A stretch of DNA of 64,000 nucleotides from Deltaproteobacteria bacterium (GTDB taxonomy: Bacteria; Lernaellota; Lernaellaia; JACKCT01): the NCBI GenBank assembly GCA_027493875.1, contig JAOSJX010000001.1, forward strand, positions 124,001 through 188,000. Reading direction: 5' to 3'. Under the pieces are notes generated by a model. That model made no database searches. It saw only the letters and a list, made by a program, of their open reading frames with translations, and was not told where the DNA came from. A program made the position numbers and the translations under genes. Each line of letters begins with the position of its first letter. Position 1 is the stretch's first letter. Positions 19,564-29,355 of the stretch are shown in pieces.

Positions 19564-22500
19564 TTAGTAGCGCCAGGAGAGGCCGAGGGAAAATTCGCGC
19601 CCTTTGAAGTCGCGTTCGGTGATCTCGTCGTCCTGCGTCGTGCGGGCTTCGAGATCGAGAAGGTTCTTGGCCTTGGCGCTGACTTTGAATCCATAGGGCA
19701 GCGTTTTTCCGGCCACGATATCCACTTGATGAAAAGGCTGCTCGACGACGTCCGGCGCCCCTTGCGCGCCGACCTCGACGATGCGTTCGCCGAAGACGTT
19801 GTAGAGCGCGGCGGCGTTCACGCCGAGGTCCTCGCTGTCGTATCCGAGCATCAGATTGATGACGTAAGGGGACTGGCCTTGGAGCGGGCGTTCGTCCTCG
19901 GTGTGAACGCCGGTGTCGTCGCCCAGATCCACGTCGGATTCGATCCAGCTCAGGTTGCCGGAGAGGTAGAGATCACGCCAGCCGCCGCCGAAAAAGTCGA
20001 AGTTTTTCCGGAAATCCAGTTCCAAGCCGTAGTTGTCCGCCTGGTCGGCGTTCTGGTAGGTGATCGACAACTGGGCGCTGGGGACAACGATGGTTTCGAT
20101 CGGGTCCTTGAACCGCTTGTAGAAAAAAGCGAGCGACACGCTCTCCGTTTCGGACGGATAAAACTCCCAACGCAGGTCGTAGTTGTCGATCAGTGCGCGC
20201 TTCAGATCCGGGTTTCCGAAGATCTGGCGTCCGCCGGTGACGTCGTTAAAGGTGGCTGGCGATAGTTCGCGGAACTCGGGGCGTGAAACGGTTTTACTGT
20301 AGGCGCCGCGCACCTGCATATCGCGCCAGAACGTCCACGTCGCCGTCGCGCCGGGCAGGTTGTCCGTCGTTTCCAACTTCGCCTCGATGGGCTCGAAGTC
20401 GGGGTTGAACAACTCGAAGGTTTCCACGACCTGCCGCGAGGTTTCCGCGCGGACGCCGCCCACCACCCGGACGGATTCGACGATCGGTACGTCCGCCATG
20501 CCGTAGAAGGCGCTGATTTCCTGCTCCGCTTTGTAATTGTCCGTCTGGCGCGTGATTTCCTCGAACTGGAAACCGTCGCTGCCGATGTTTTCCGGCACGA
20601 AGATATCCTCGGGGGGTTGCGACAGGATTTCCGGGTCGCCGCTGATTTCGCCTTTGTGCTGATATTTAAAGCGCCGGGTATCGACCTCGCGTTTGCGCCC
20701 GACCATGACCCCGCCGGCTTTGACGTTGGCCTCGAGCCCGCGCCAATCCTTGAAGGGGATGGTCAGATCGGCGCCGAAGTCGTTGATGACGTCTTCGAGG
20801 TTGCTGAACAGGCGCTGGTTGCCCTCGGGACGGTCGGACAACCGGTAACGTCCCGTCTGCTGCTCAAGATCGTAGCGCACTTCGCGCCGGTCCGGCTCGT
20901 CGCGGGTGGCTTCGGAGTAGGTGTATCGCCAGTCGATACCGATATCCCATAGGATCGGGAATACGTGCTCGCCGGAAAACTGCTGCGTGAGCAGTTGGCG
21001 TTCCAGCCAGCTCAGGCGCGTGACCTTGATGTCGGTGGCGGCGTCGCGGTTTTCTCCTTCGTAAACGCGCGTTTCATTATCCGTGGTCCGGATCAGAATC
21101 GTCGTGGCCTGAAGCCTGTGGTCTTCCGTGGGTTCGACGCCGAAATTGAAAATGCCGCCCAGGCCGATCTCGTTGTTCAGCGTTTCAAAATCATAGCTGT
21201 GCTGCAGCTCCAACTCCTTGCCGGCGCCGACGGTGTAGTAGTTGCGCTCCGCTTTGACGAGCTCCCACGAATTGTCGTAGGTCAGGCCGCCCAGGAATCC
21301 GATGGGAATGCCGAACGGCGTGAGGCGATGGCCCACGGTGGCCGCCAATCCTCGGTCCATCGGGATTTCCTTGCGTTCGAGCTTCCAGACGTTCGGCATG
21401 TCCTCACCGAATTCTTCAAGCTCCTCGGCGGTATAGCCGCGTGTGGAAAAACGATCGCGCTCGAGAAGCGGCTCGTCCTCGGTCGCGCGCCGGATGGAAC
21501 CGGGCAACTCGCGCGATCCGTCGTCCATGCCCAGCCAGTCGTTGTCGCCGCCTTCATACATCAATCCGCCTTCGCCGGTCGTTCCCGTGTGATAACCGCC
21601 GGAGACGGACACCTCGGCCAAAAACTCTTCGGGGATGCCGCGCGTGCGCAGCATGACCGCGCCGCCGCCGAACTCGCCGGGCATATCCGGCAGGTAGGTT
21701 TTCTGGACGACGACGCCTTCGAGAAGATCTGCCGGGAACATATCCAACGGGACGACGCGGCGCTCCGGTTCGGGGCTGGGCAGCGTGGAGCCGTTGAGCA
21801 GCGTGCTCGAATAGCGCTCGCCCATGCCGCGTACGTAAACGTACTTGCCGCCGACGACCGTGAGACCGGTGACGCGCTTCAAGGCGGAGGCGGCGCTGGA
21901 GTCGCCGGATTTGGAGATTTGTTCCGCGCCGATGACGTCGGAGACCGCGGCCGTTTTTCGGCGTTCGTCCAGCATCGACGCGACGCCGCCTTCAACGTGC
22001 GGCGCCGTCACGGTGTAGTCTTCCATCGAAACGCCGGAGGGTGTCAGATCGACGCTCAGCGTTTCCTCGGCGCCGGCCGTCACGTGGGCCTCACCGATCG
22101 TGCGCGTGCTGAAGCCGGTTTGAATCACCGAAATCGTATGGATGCCCTCGGGAAGTTCCATGGAGAACTCACCGCCGGCGCCCGTGACCGCTTCCGTCCC
22201 GGTCCCTTTGACAAATAAACGGGCGCCGCTCACGGGTTCGCCGGTTTCTCCGTTCACCACGCGGCCCGTCAGCCTTCCCGTTCGCGCCGTCGTTTCCGCC
22301 GTCCGGCCGACGACGTCGGCGCCGATCGGCGCGACCTCGACATCCGCGACGGGCGGATTGCCGTCGGCGTCGACCGTGACAACGGCCTCGGTGACTTCCC
22401 CCCCGACGACGCGGACCTCGTGCACCTGAAGCACCGGCATGTCGGGTGCGGAAAGCGAGAGGCTGTAGGTTCCGTCGGGCAGCGTGAGGCGCACGGCGCC

Positions 22501-22683
22501 GTCCGCGTTGGTGGTTCCGGCGACGGAACCGGCCGACACCAGCACGCCGCTCATCGGTTTGCCCTCGCCGCGCAGGAAGACGTAGCACGACAGGACGCCG
22601 GTCGCGTCCTGCGCGCGCGCGGGAACAGCCGCTTGGATCAAAACGACGGCCGCGACCGCGGCAAAAATCTTCAGAGCACCCAT
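19564..22683 (-). CDS. TonB-dependent outer-membrane receptor with two N-terminal carboxypeptidase-like domains
   Basis: An intact 1039-residue frame. After a signal peptide come two beta-sandwich (carboxypeptidase regulatory-like) domains around residues 30-100 and 135-210 ('GVLVSAGSVAGTTNADGAV', 'GRVVNGETGEPVSGARL'), a TonB-box-like region (EDYTVTAP), the plug (VSDVIGAEQISKSGDSSAAS...RGMGERYSSTLLNGSTLP) and a 22-strand type barrel ending in an aromatic strand (FSLGLSWRY). It imports an unknown ligand using the TonB system encoded upstream in the same direction. It starts 5 bases after the TPR gene, so it is the last gene of that operon. No siderophore or cobalamin gene nearby identifies the ligand. 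Confidence 0.94.
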   Translation of the reverse strand: MGALKIFAAVAAVVLIQAAVPARAQDATGVLSCYVFLRGEGKPMSGVLVSAGSVAGTTNADGAVRLTLPDGTYSLSLSAPDMPVLQVHEVRVVGGEVTEAVVTVDADGNPPVADVEVAPIGADVVGRTAETTARTGRLTGRVVNGETGEPVSGARLFVKGTGTEAVTGAGGEFSMELPEGIHTISVIQTGFSTRTIGEAHVTAGAEETLSVDLTPSGVSMEDYTVTAPHVEGGVASMLDERRKTAAVSDVIGAEQISKSGDSSAASALKRVTGLTVVGGKYVYVRGMGERYSSTLLNGSTLPSPEPERRVVPLDMFPADLLEGVVVQKTYLPDMPGEFGGGAVMLRTRGIPEEFLAEVSVSGGYHTGTTGEGGLMYEGGDNDWLGMDDGSRELPGSIRRATEDEPLLERDRFSTRGYTAEELEEFGEDMPNVWKLERKEIPMDRGLAATVGHRLTPFGIPIGFLGGLTYDNSWELVKAERNYYTVGAGKELELQHSYDFETLNNEIGLGGIFNFGVEPTEDHRLQATTILIRTTDNETRVYEGENRDAATDIKVTRLSWLERQLLTQQFSGEHVFPILWDIGIDWRYTYSEATRDEPDRREVRYDLEQQTGRYRLSDRPEGNQRLFSNLEDVINDFGADLTIPFKDWRGLEANVKAGGVMVGRKREVDTRRFKYQHKGEISGDPEILSQPPEDIFVPENIGSDGFQFEEITRQTDNYKAEQEISAFYGMADVPIVESVRVVGGVRAETSRQVVETFELFNPDFEPIEAKLETTDNLPGATATWTFWRDMQVRGAYSKTVSRPEFRELSPATFNDVTGGRQIFGNPDLKRALIDNYDLRWEFYPSETESVSLAFFYKRFKDPIETIVVPSAQLSITYQNADQADNYGLELDFRKNFDFFGGGWRDLYLSGNLSWIESDVDLGDDTGVHTEDERPLQGQSPYVINLMLGYDSEDLGVNAAALYNVFGERIVEVGAQGAPDVVEQPFHQVDIVAGKTLPYGFKVSAKAKNLLDLEARTTQDDEITERDFKGREFSLGLSWRY

Positions 22684-22687
22684 GATT

Positions 22688-23850
22688 CTAGTAGCACCGC
22701 CAACCGGCCTCAGCGCAGTTTTTCATCGCGCGGCGCAGCTCCCCCCGCGCTGAAAGAGATCGGTGCGCGTGACGGATTTCAAATGCGCCTCGGCGCGGTC
22801 GAAACGGCCCGTGCGGAAGTAGGAATACGCGAGGGCATAACGTATTTCATCGTCATCGAGGAGACCCAGGCGCGGAGCCGCGGCTCCAGAGCGACGGCGG
22901 AATCGAAGCGTTCAAGCTGGAGAAGAATGCCGAGGCGCTGGCGGATTTTTCCTTCTGGTCCGGGATCTGCGCGTTCATGTAAAGCGCGCGTTCGAGATAC
23001 CCGACGTTGCGGTAGAGTTCCGCCGCTTTGAGCGCGGCCGTCGGGTCGCTCTGACTCGCGCGCTCGAACAGCCGCGCGGCCGCGAGCGGCTGGCCGGCGT
23101 CGAGATAGGTGTGCGCCAGCGTTGTCAGCACATCGCCGTCCCCGGAAAACGCAACAATCCCTCTTCCAAAATCACTTTGGCCTGATCGTGCCGCCGGCTC
23201 TGCCGCAAGGCCTCGCCGATGCCCAAGAAATCGGCGGCTTCCGTTTTGGAGCGGCCGAGGAATTCCCAGCCGAGCCGCCCCGCCTCCTGAAACAAACCCA
23301 TTTCGATGAGGTAAAAAACCCGCTGCCGCGCGAGATCGTCGTTGCCGGGATACCTCACGATACCGTCCGACGCGACGCGCCATGCCTCCTCACGGCGGCC
23401 CATTTTCCAGTGGCACTGCGCTTCGAGCAAATAAATCGACTCAAGGTCGTGCGCCGTTTCCCCCGCCTTCGCGATGGCGGCGAGGCTTTCATCGTATTCG
23501 CCGAGGCCGTAGTGCGCTTGCGCGAGATAGACGTAGACCATCGATTCCGCGCCGTCGAATGCCGCCGCTTGCGACAACTGCTCCTTGGCTTCCACGAACA
23601 GCCCGCGGCGAAGATACAGCAGCCCCCAGAGCGTCCGGAGCCGTCCGAGGTCGTTTTGCACTTCCGTCTCGTCGATTTCCGCGAGCACGGCTTCGGCCCG
23701 GTCGAAATGGCCGTCCTTGATGAGGAGCGCGGCGAGGCCCAGCCGATCGATGCCGGCATCCTCGTCTTCGCCGAACACCGGCGCGACGGTGAGGAGTATC
23801 AGCAACGCCGACGTCAGCAGGGCCGCGGCGCGGGTCGTGAAATTCTGCAC
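22688..23850 (-). CDS. Periplasmic TPR protein of the TonB2-type operon
   Basis: A signal peptide (ALLTSALLILLTVAPVFG) precedes seven or more TPR units ('HFDRAEAVLAEIDETEV', 'LAAARLFERASQSDPTAALKAAELYRNVGYLERALYMNA', 'ALAYSYFRTGRFDRAEAHLK'). The equivalent TPR protein is found with TtpC/ExbB2/ExbD2/TonB2 systems, where it helps the energising complex. The frame is broken four times (missing G near 23141, missing A near 22951, one base near 22880, and a missing G in the run 22741-22746). With these repaired the C-terminus reads '...GELRRAMKNCAEAGWRCY', with its stop at 22688, just before the receptor ATG. Confidence 0.8.
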
Positions 23851-23862
23851 GGTGCGTCGTGT

Positions 23863-24504
23863 TTAGATAAGTTTGAAGTGAACCGTTTGCCGGGCCCAGA
23901 CCTTGACGTTCTGCCCTTTGTACGTGGCCGGCTCGAAGCGCCATTGGCGGACGGCGTCCTGCGCCGCCTGCTCGAAAATCCCCTGCGGGTTGGCCTCGAG
24001 CACCTGGACGCGTTGGACCGATCCGCCCGCGTCGACGAGCACATTCAAGGTCACGTAACCGGTGACGCCCTTGGCCCGCGCGGACGCGGGATACGCGACG
24101 CTTGCGCGCGTCAGCGCCCGCGGCGCTTCGTCCACGGCGTCCTCCGTCATGACCAGATCCGATCCGTCCCCGAGCAGCCCGTCGGAAACGCGGTCCACCG
24201 CCGTCGCGTCGAAATCGGGGATGCCGAAGCTCATGCCGGCCATGAGACCGGAGAGTTTCGGCAGCGGCGCGCGCGGCGTTTTTGTCGTGTTCCGCCGGAC
24301 CACCTCTTTTTTTCGAACCGCGACCTTCTTGGGCGGTTTCGGGCGCTCAACGCGAAACTCGACGGCCGCGCGGGCATCCTCGGCCGGCGGTTTGTCGACC
24401 GGCTTGTTCATCGCCATGACCAGCCCCATGACCCCCAGTGTCCCGGCGAGCATCCAGCTCACCGCCATTACGCGTTTCGGCACCACGTCCACAAAATTCC
24501 CCAT
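23863..24504 (-). CDS. tonB: TonB energy-transducing protein
   Basis: An intact 213-residue TonB. The N-terminal membrane segment 'MLAGTLGVMGLVMAMNK' is followed by a basic Lys/Pro/Arg linker (VERPKPPKKVAVRKKEVV), a spacer, and the C-terminal TonB domain 'ASARAKGVTGYVTLNVLVDAGGSVQRVQVLEA...FEQAAQDAVRQWRFEPA'. It carries the proton-motive energy collected by ExbB/ExbD to the receptor at 19564. The short linker fits TonB2-type proteins, which rely on a TPR/TtpC partner. It lies between exbD and the TPR gene, with gaps of 18 and 12 bases. Confidence 0.93.
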   Translation of the reverse strand: MGNFVDVVPKRVMAVSWMLAGTLGVMGLVMAMNKPVDKPPAEDARAAVEFRVERPKPPKKVAVRKKEVVRRNTTKTPRAPLPKLSGLMAGMSFGIPDFDATAVDRVSDGLLGDGSDLVMTEDAVDEAPRALTRASVAYPASARAKGVTGYVTLNVLVDAGGSVQRVQVLEANPQGIFEQAAQDAVRQWRFEPATYKGQNVKVWARQTVHFKLI

Positions 24505-24522
24505 CCTCTGCCCTCCGCTTTC

Positions 24523-24928
24523 CTAACCGGCTTCTTTCTCCGTCGCCACGCCCACATCCGCGGCGCCGGCGAGCCGGCATTGATCCACCACTTCGATCAA
24601 CCGTTCCGAGGCGACGCGCCGGTCGGTCACCACGAGGACCGCTTTGTTCGCGGCCGTCTTGATGTGATCCCGTACGCGCGACTCGAGCATCCACGGACGC
24701 ACCGGCTGGCCGTCCACAAAAAGTTCTCCGCTGCCCGCGATGTGCACGCGTAGCGCTTTGGACGACGCCCGCTCGGAGCTGTTGGCCGTCGGGCGTTCCA
24801 GATCGAGCTTCAAGTCCTTCACGAACGTCGTCGACACCATGAAGAAGATGAGCAGGATGAAAACCATGTCGATGAGCGGCGAGATATCGATGCCCTGCTC
24901 CACGGATTTTTTTTTCGCGGTACCTCAC
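24523..24928 (-). CDS. exbD: ExbD, TonB-complex channel partner
   Basis: Characteristic 'GIDISPLIDMVFILLIFFMVSTTF' with the functional Asp, then a periplasmic domain ('KALRVHIAGSGELFVDGQPV'). About 135 residues. I set the start at GTG 24928, which overlaps the ExbB stop by four bases (GTGA). The poly-A run encoding the Lys stretch (T-run 24907-24915 on the plus strand) has one base too many; with eight A the N-terminus reads MRYREKKSVEQGIDIS, the normal ExbD beginning. Otherwise the gene would begin at an internal GTG without a ribosome site. Confidence 0.9.
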
Positions 24929-25530
24929 GCCGCCTCCGTCGTTTGTCCGGCGCAAAGCAGGTCTTTGACCTGCGCGAGTTCGAATTCCATAAAGCGCTGA
25001 CGCCGGTCGAGAAGCCGTCCCGCGATCATGCCCGGCACCGCGACGGCCAAGCCCATCTGCGTTGTGATGAGCGCCTGCGAAATGCCGCCGGCGATGCCGC
25101 CCGACTGTGAGAACAACGACATGTCGCCGAGCGACTGGAAGGTTTCGATCATGCCGGAAACCGTGCCGAGCAGGCCCGCGAGCGGCGCGGCGGCGACGAT
25201 GCTGCGCACCAACGTCGCGTACGCGCGGCGTCGCGTTCGAAACCGTCGAACCCCTCATCGAGAAAACGGCGTGCCGGTTGCGGCGCCGACCGCATGATCT
25301 CGACGCCTTTAGCCACCGCCCCGTCGACCATGCCGCGCGGCGCTCCTTCGCGCCCGGCGCGGTAGCGCTCGACAAGCACACGCACACTCCGCGGATTGCC
25401 GCGGCGCAACGTGGCGAACCGGTAACCGAGCGCGTACCAGAGCACCAGCGTTCCGGCCACCAGCGGAATCATGACGACGCCGCCCTGCTTCAAGTACAGC
25501 GCGAATTCGTCAAGCGGTCCGGAAGAACAT
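24925..25530 (-). CDS. exbB: ExbB2-type proton channel protein
   Basis: A MotA/TolQ/ExbB protein of about 200 residues. First helix 'GGVVMIPLVAGTLVLWYALGYRF', then 'RSIVAAAPLAGLLGTVSGMIETF' and 'GISQALITTQMGLAVAVPGMIAG'. I prefer the ATG at 25530 with GAAAGGA upstream. One extra C near 25516 would then explain the early stop, and one or two bases near 25220 join the two halves; these corrections are inference. It overlaps the end of the TtpC-like gene and is coupled to exbD. It forms the TonB-energising channel with ExbD. Confidence 0.82.
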
Positions 25531-26878
25531 CCGCATTTCCTTTCGCGCCGCCGCGGCGGGCCGAGCGGTTGGTGACGCCGAGCGCGGCGCTTTCCATCCC
25601 CGCTTTGATCTTCTCCGCCCAGCCGGCGAGCAGGTTGCCGCACAGCAGCGCCGGGATCGCGACCATCAAGCCGAGTTCGGTGGTCACGAGCGCTTCCGAA
25701 ATGCCGCCCGAAAGCATCTTGGGATCACCGGTTCCGAATTCGGTAATCACTTCGAAGGTGGAGATCATGCCCGTGACGGTGCCGAGAAGGCCCAGCAAGG
25801 GCGCGACCGCGGCGCACACCATGATCGTCGTGCCGAACCGGTCCAGAAACGGCGTTTCGTGCATGATGCTTTCGGAAATGATGTCTTCGAGATGATCGCG
25901 GTCGCGGTCGATGTTGCGCAACGTGGCTTGCAGCACGCGGGCCGTCGCTCCCTTGGACGCATGGCAGAGGCTGAGCGCCTCGTCTTTTTTGCCCGCGTCC
26001 ATGAGCGGGTTCACCCGCGAGACGAGTTGCTCGGTATTCATCCCGGAGCGCTGCAGGAAGTTCGCGCGCAGCACGATCATGATCAGGGCGGCGAGTCCGA
26101 TCGCCACGATGATCCACGCGATCACACCGCCGGAGGCCACGTGCTCGAGCACCGTCTGTTCCGCGGCTTGTTCCGCGGATTTATCGAGAGAATCGAATAA
26201 AAACAGCGGAAGAACGTCCGGCCGTCCGCCCGTCGCCAGCGCGCGCGCGGCGCCTTCGTCGCCGTCGGGCCAGATTTTGAACCGCTTGTCTCCGGCCGGG
26301 GCCAGCGTGCCCGCCGCGCCGTCGCCCGCGGCGACGGCCGCGATCTGCCCGACGCGCACGATCGTTCCGCGTCCTTTCGATCCGTCGACTCTGAAGAACT
26401 CGCCGTCTTCGGTCCGCACCGAATTCACGCGGCGCAACACGGAGAGGCCCGCGTCGTAAATCCAACGCACCCGCGCGCCGCCTTCACCCGTCGCGTCAGC
26501 CGGAGTTTCCCCGTGGGACGCGAGGGTAGTCGCCGCCTGGGAAACGGTGGCGTCAAGCGAATCCGCGGCATCGAGAACGGATTCTATCTGGCGGTCGAAA
26601 TCCTGAAGCTGCTCGGCGAGCTTGTCCGCCCGCGCCGACAGGGCCCTGACGCGGTTTTGCTCCTTGCCGACGTCCGCGCGCGCTTCGTCGAGCTTGGCCT
26701 GCGCTTGGGCGTCGTGCTCGGCGAGCCGCTGCGCCAGACTCGCTTTTTCCGACTCCAAGAACGCGAATTCCTTTTTGTACGCCTGCACAAGGTCGTTTTC
26801 GTCGGCGGCGGCCGGCGGCACCGCCGCCATCCCGAGGGCGATCAGCGTCAAAACCATTGCGAGACAACGCGCGGTCAT
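25490..26878 (-). CDS. TtpC-like MotA/TolQ/ExbB protein with periplasmic coiled-coil extension
   Basis: A second ExbB-family protein of 462 residues. A cleavable signal (MTARCLAMVLTLIALGMAAVPPAAA) precedes a periplasmic coiled coil ('YKKEFAFLESEKASLAQRLAE'), a small beta domain, and only then the three-helix ExbB core ('SGGVIAWIIVAIGLAALIMIV', 'AAVAPLLGLLGTVTGMISTF', 'EALVTTELGLMVAIPALL'). This layout matches TtpC, the additional component of Vibrio-type TonB2 systems. The last ~20 residues may be a frame artefact, because they overlap the exbB start. Its ATG overlaps the DUF3450 stop by four bases (ATGA). Confidence 0.88.
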   Translation of the reverse strand: MTARCLAMVLTLIALGMAAVPPAAADENDLVQAYKKEFAFLESEKASLAQRLAEHDAQAQAKLDEARADVGKEQNRVRALSARADKLAEQLQDFDRQIESVLDAADSLDATVSQAATTLASHGETPADATGEGGARVRWIYDAGLSVLRRVNSVRTEDGEFFRVDGSKGRGTIVRVGQIAAVAAGDGAAGTLAPAGDKRFKIWPDGDEGAARALATGGRPDVLPLFLFDSLDKSAEQAAEQTVLEHVASGGVIAWIIVAIGLAALIMIVLRANFLQRSGMNTEQLVSRVNPLMDAGKKDEALSLCHASKGATARVLQATLRNIDRDRDHLEDIISESIMHETPFLDRFGTTIMVCAAVAPLLGLLGTVTGMISTFEVITEFGTGDPKMLSGGISEALVTTELGLMVAIPALLCGNLLAGWAEKIKAGMESAALGVTNRSARRGGAKGNADVLPDRLTNSRCT

Positions 26879-27647
26879 CGGCCGTCCCTCGGCAACGCGT
26901 TGGGAAGCTCGAAGCTACCCAACGCGGATTTGCTTTTGAATCCGTCAAACAAAACGTTCACCCGGCGCTCGTCGTCGCCGTTCAGGACGCGGTAAGTCCA
27001 TGCGTCGCCCTCGCGCGCGGCATAGCCGACCTGGCCGCCGCCGGTGCGGAAGAAAAGCATCGTCATGCCGAGGCGGGCGACGTCGGCGAGTTGTTCTTCC
27101 CCGTCGACGGAGACGATCTGCCGGTCGAGGCCCGACTCCCGGGAGAGCCGGAATTCGTCTTCGACAAAGCCCACAACATCGTCGCGGCGCGCGCCGGACG
27201 AAGCGTATCGGCGTGAACCTGGCTTTCGACGCGATCGAGCTCCGCCAGGCGTTCGGGAACACGAAACGGCAAGGCGTTCTTGATGTACGTACGCAACTCG
27301 GCAATCGCATGCAGCACCAAGGGTTTGAGCTCGTCGCCGCTGACCGAATCGCGCTTCAAGCTTTCTTTCTGCCGCTCGAGCGACGCGTGCAGGTTCTGAA
27401 GTCGCATTTCTTCTTTGCGAACCTGAATTTCCAGTTCCGCTTTTTGCATCGCCAGCGAATCAAGCTCGTTTTTCAGGCCGCGCTGCTTCAGATCGAGTTC
27501 GTTCGACATGGTCTCCACGTCGGCACGCAGCTCCGCCAGTTGTTTCGCGAGATTGGCCGCTTCGTCCGCGAAGGCCGGCGCCGCGAAAACGAACAGAGCC
27601 GCGAGCAGCACGGCGGCTGTTTTCGCGGCGGAAAAATTCGGCGTCAT
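26875..27647 (-). CDS. DUF3450 periplasmic coiled-coil protein
   Basis: A signal peptide (LLAALFVFAAPAFA) precedes a long coiled coil ('ANLAKQLAELRADVETMSNE' onward) and a small C-terminal domain with 'DRQIVSVDGEEQLADVARLGMTMLFF', the DUF3450 pattern. This family almost always sits directly upstream of ttpC/exbB2/exbD2/tonB2. Its role is not settled; it probably assists the extended ExbB homologue in the periplasm. One G is missing near 27172; corrected, the join reads 'ATMLWGFVEDEFRLS'. About 257 residues. It starts the distal part of the operon, 35 bases after a hairpin. Confidence 0.87.
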
Positions 27648-27680
27648 CGATTATTGCCCCATCCGATCGGTCGCTTTGAG

Positions 27681-27715
27681 AAAAACCGGAGGCGGCGGGA
27701 TCGCCGCCTCCGGTT
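27681..27715 (-). terminator. Intra-operon terminator/attenuator hairpin
   Basis: A perfect 14-bp stem (27684-27697 with 27702-27715) and four-base loop; on the minus strand it is followed by five T. It lies between the beta-helix lipoprotein gene and DUF3450. It would stop part of the transcripts and make the lipoprotein more abundant than the energising genes. Confidence 0.8.
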
Positions 27716-27730
27716 CGAGTTGGAGCCTTA

Positions 27731-29136
27731 TTAATTGGGCGCGCTGGTCGTCCAACCGGACGCCCAGTTCTCCGTTCCGAACGCGCCGATGAAATCGACC
27801 TCGTCAAAAAAGGAGTCGCTGGGCACCACCGCGCCGGACAACGCCGGGCTGCCGGCGTCGAGCGTGAAATCCGGGCTCGTCTGGTTGTAGGGATCGGCGA
27901 TCATCGGATCGCTGGCGTCGTTGCCGTCGTTCAGATCGCTGAAGAAATCCGCCACCGTGAACGGCGGCGCGTCATCGAGTTCCGGCTCTTCCGTCGTCGT
28001 GTCGCAATCGATGATCGAGTTGGTCAACGTGAGCTCGCCGTTCAGATCCTTGGCGGCCCAGGCGTTATCAAAGGTTTCGTTGTGGTCAATCATCAGACCG
28101 GCCTCGTTGAATCCTTTGACGACGACGTTCGACAGGTTGGCCGCCGTTCCTTCGCGCAACAGCATGCCGAGATCCGAGAACTCGCTGTCCGGCGAACCGA
28201 TCAGCGTCACGTTCGAGATGATGGGGTGGGAACGGGGCGTCGCAGTGTTGTCCTCCGCGTTGTTGTCCGCTTCGATGCCCTGATCGCCGCCGTCTTCGTA
28301 CTGTTGCACCACGCCGAATTGGAGCCGGCCCTGCCAGCCGTCGGTCCAGTCGATGCCGTCGTCGGCGACGCCGGTCACGACCACGTGCTTGGCATTGACG
28401 GTACCGCCGAAGAACTCGACGCCGTCGTCCTTGTTCATGTGCACCTGAATGTAGTCGACGGTCGTGCCGCGGCCGACGCCCTGGAAGGCGATGCCGTTGA
28501 GCTCGTTGTCCGGGCTGATAAGCCGGCCGGCGAACTCGACGCGGACGTAGTTGAGCGTGCCGCTGTTGTCGTCGGGGTCGCTGCCGCCGAATGAGCCCGT
28601 GCCGCCTTCGCCGATGGCTTCGCAGAACGCTTCCGTGTCGGTCGTGCAGTTGTTGATCGGCGCGCGGCCGTTGATGATCAGGCCGCCCCAATCGCCTCGG
28701 GCGCGCTCGCCGTCGAGCTTCGAGGACGAGAACACGATCGGCTCGTCCGCCGTGCCCTCGGCCTCGAGGCGCGAGCCGCGCGTGATGACCAACATACCGT
28801 TGGTGGACGACTCGCCGAAGATCTGCACGCCGGGATCGATCGACAGCACCGTCTCGTCGGTGTCGTTGCCGATGAACACGCCGCCGCGAAGGAGCCACTG
28901 GAAGTCGGTGGTCATGGTAAAGCTTTCCGTGATCACGCCGGTGAGAACGCAAAGTCCCTCGACTTCGGTATCGCACTCGACGCCTTCGACGTCGCCGGGA
29001 TCGCCGTCGTCGTCGTCATCGTCGCCGGCGTCATCATCGTCGTCATCGTCGTCGTCGCCGCAAGAGCAGGACAGCGGCATAGCCGCCATCGCCAGCAAGG
29101 CGATGAGCAGAATGAACCGATAGCTCCGCGAACTCA
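27731..29136 (-). CDS. Asp-rich-linker lipoprotein with beta-helix-like domain
   Basis: About 468 residues from ATG 29136 (GGGAGG upstream). The signal peptide ends 'MPLSCSCG' and is followed by nine and then six consecutive Asp residues in the linker. The body is rich in 'GVQIFGESSTNGMLVITRGS', 'RGDWGGLIINGRAPI', 'DGIEADN' and 'GMLLREGTAANLSNVVVKGF' units, typical of right-handed parallel beta-helix proteins that begin with a 'GGVFIGND' cap. Frame intact. As the first gene of the TonB2-type operon it is probably the surface or periplasmic partner of the receptor, perhaps the first ligand-binding component; this is inference from position. Confidence 0.85.
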
Positions 29137-29297
29137 TGTTTGGTTTTCCTCCCAATGCTTTGGTTTTGGTCGCAAGGTTGTTTGCCGTCTCTTCAATTTC
29201 AGGAAATCGCTGGGCGGAACTTAGGCCCGCCATGTGAACGGCATGTGACGCCGAAGGAAAACCAACGTGAACGGCGTCCGGTGCCCTAAGAGGAAGG

Positions 29298-29326
29298 ATG
29301 CAAGACCGGAGCGGGACGTTTATAAT
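29298..29326 (+). promoter_or_regulatory. Promoter of the deacetylase gene
   Basis: Perfect TATAAT at 29321-29326 with a weak -35 (ATGCAA, 29298-29303) at 17 bp; start point about 25 bases before the gene. The rest of the 219-bp divergent region (29137-29355) shows no clear minus-strand promoter for the transport operon. Confidence 0.5.
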
Positions 29327-29355
29327 TCCGGGCAACCTTTGATAAGGAAATTCCG

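Noticed and set aside
28985..29065. GAC/GAT (GTC/ATC) repeat clusters as satellite DNA
   Set aside because: They are the Asp linkers of lipoproteins, in frame after the lipid Cys; the same codon pattern occurs in all five genes.
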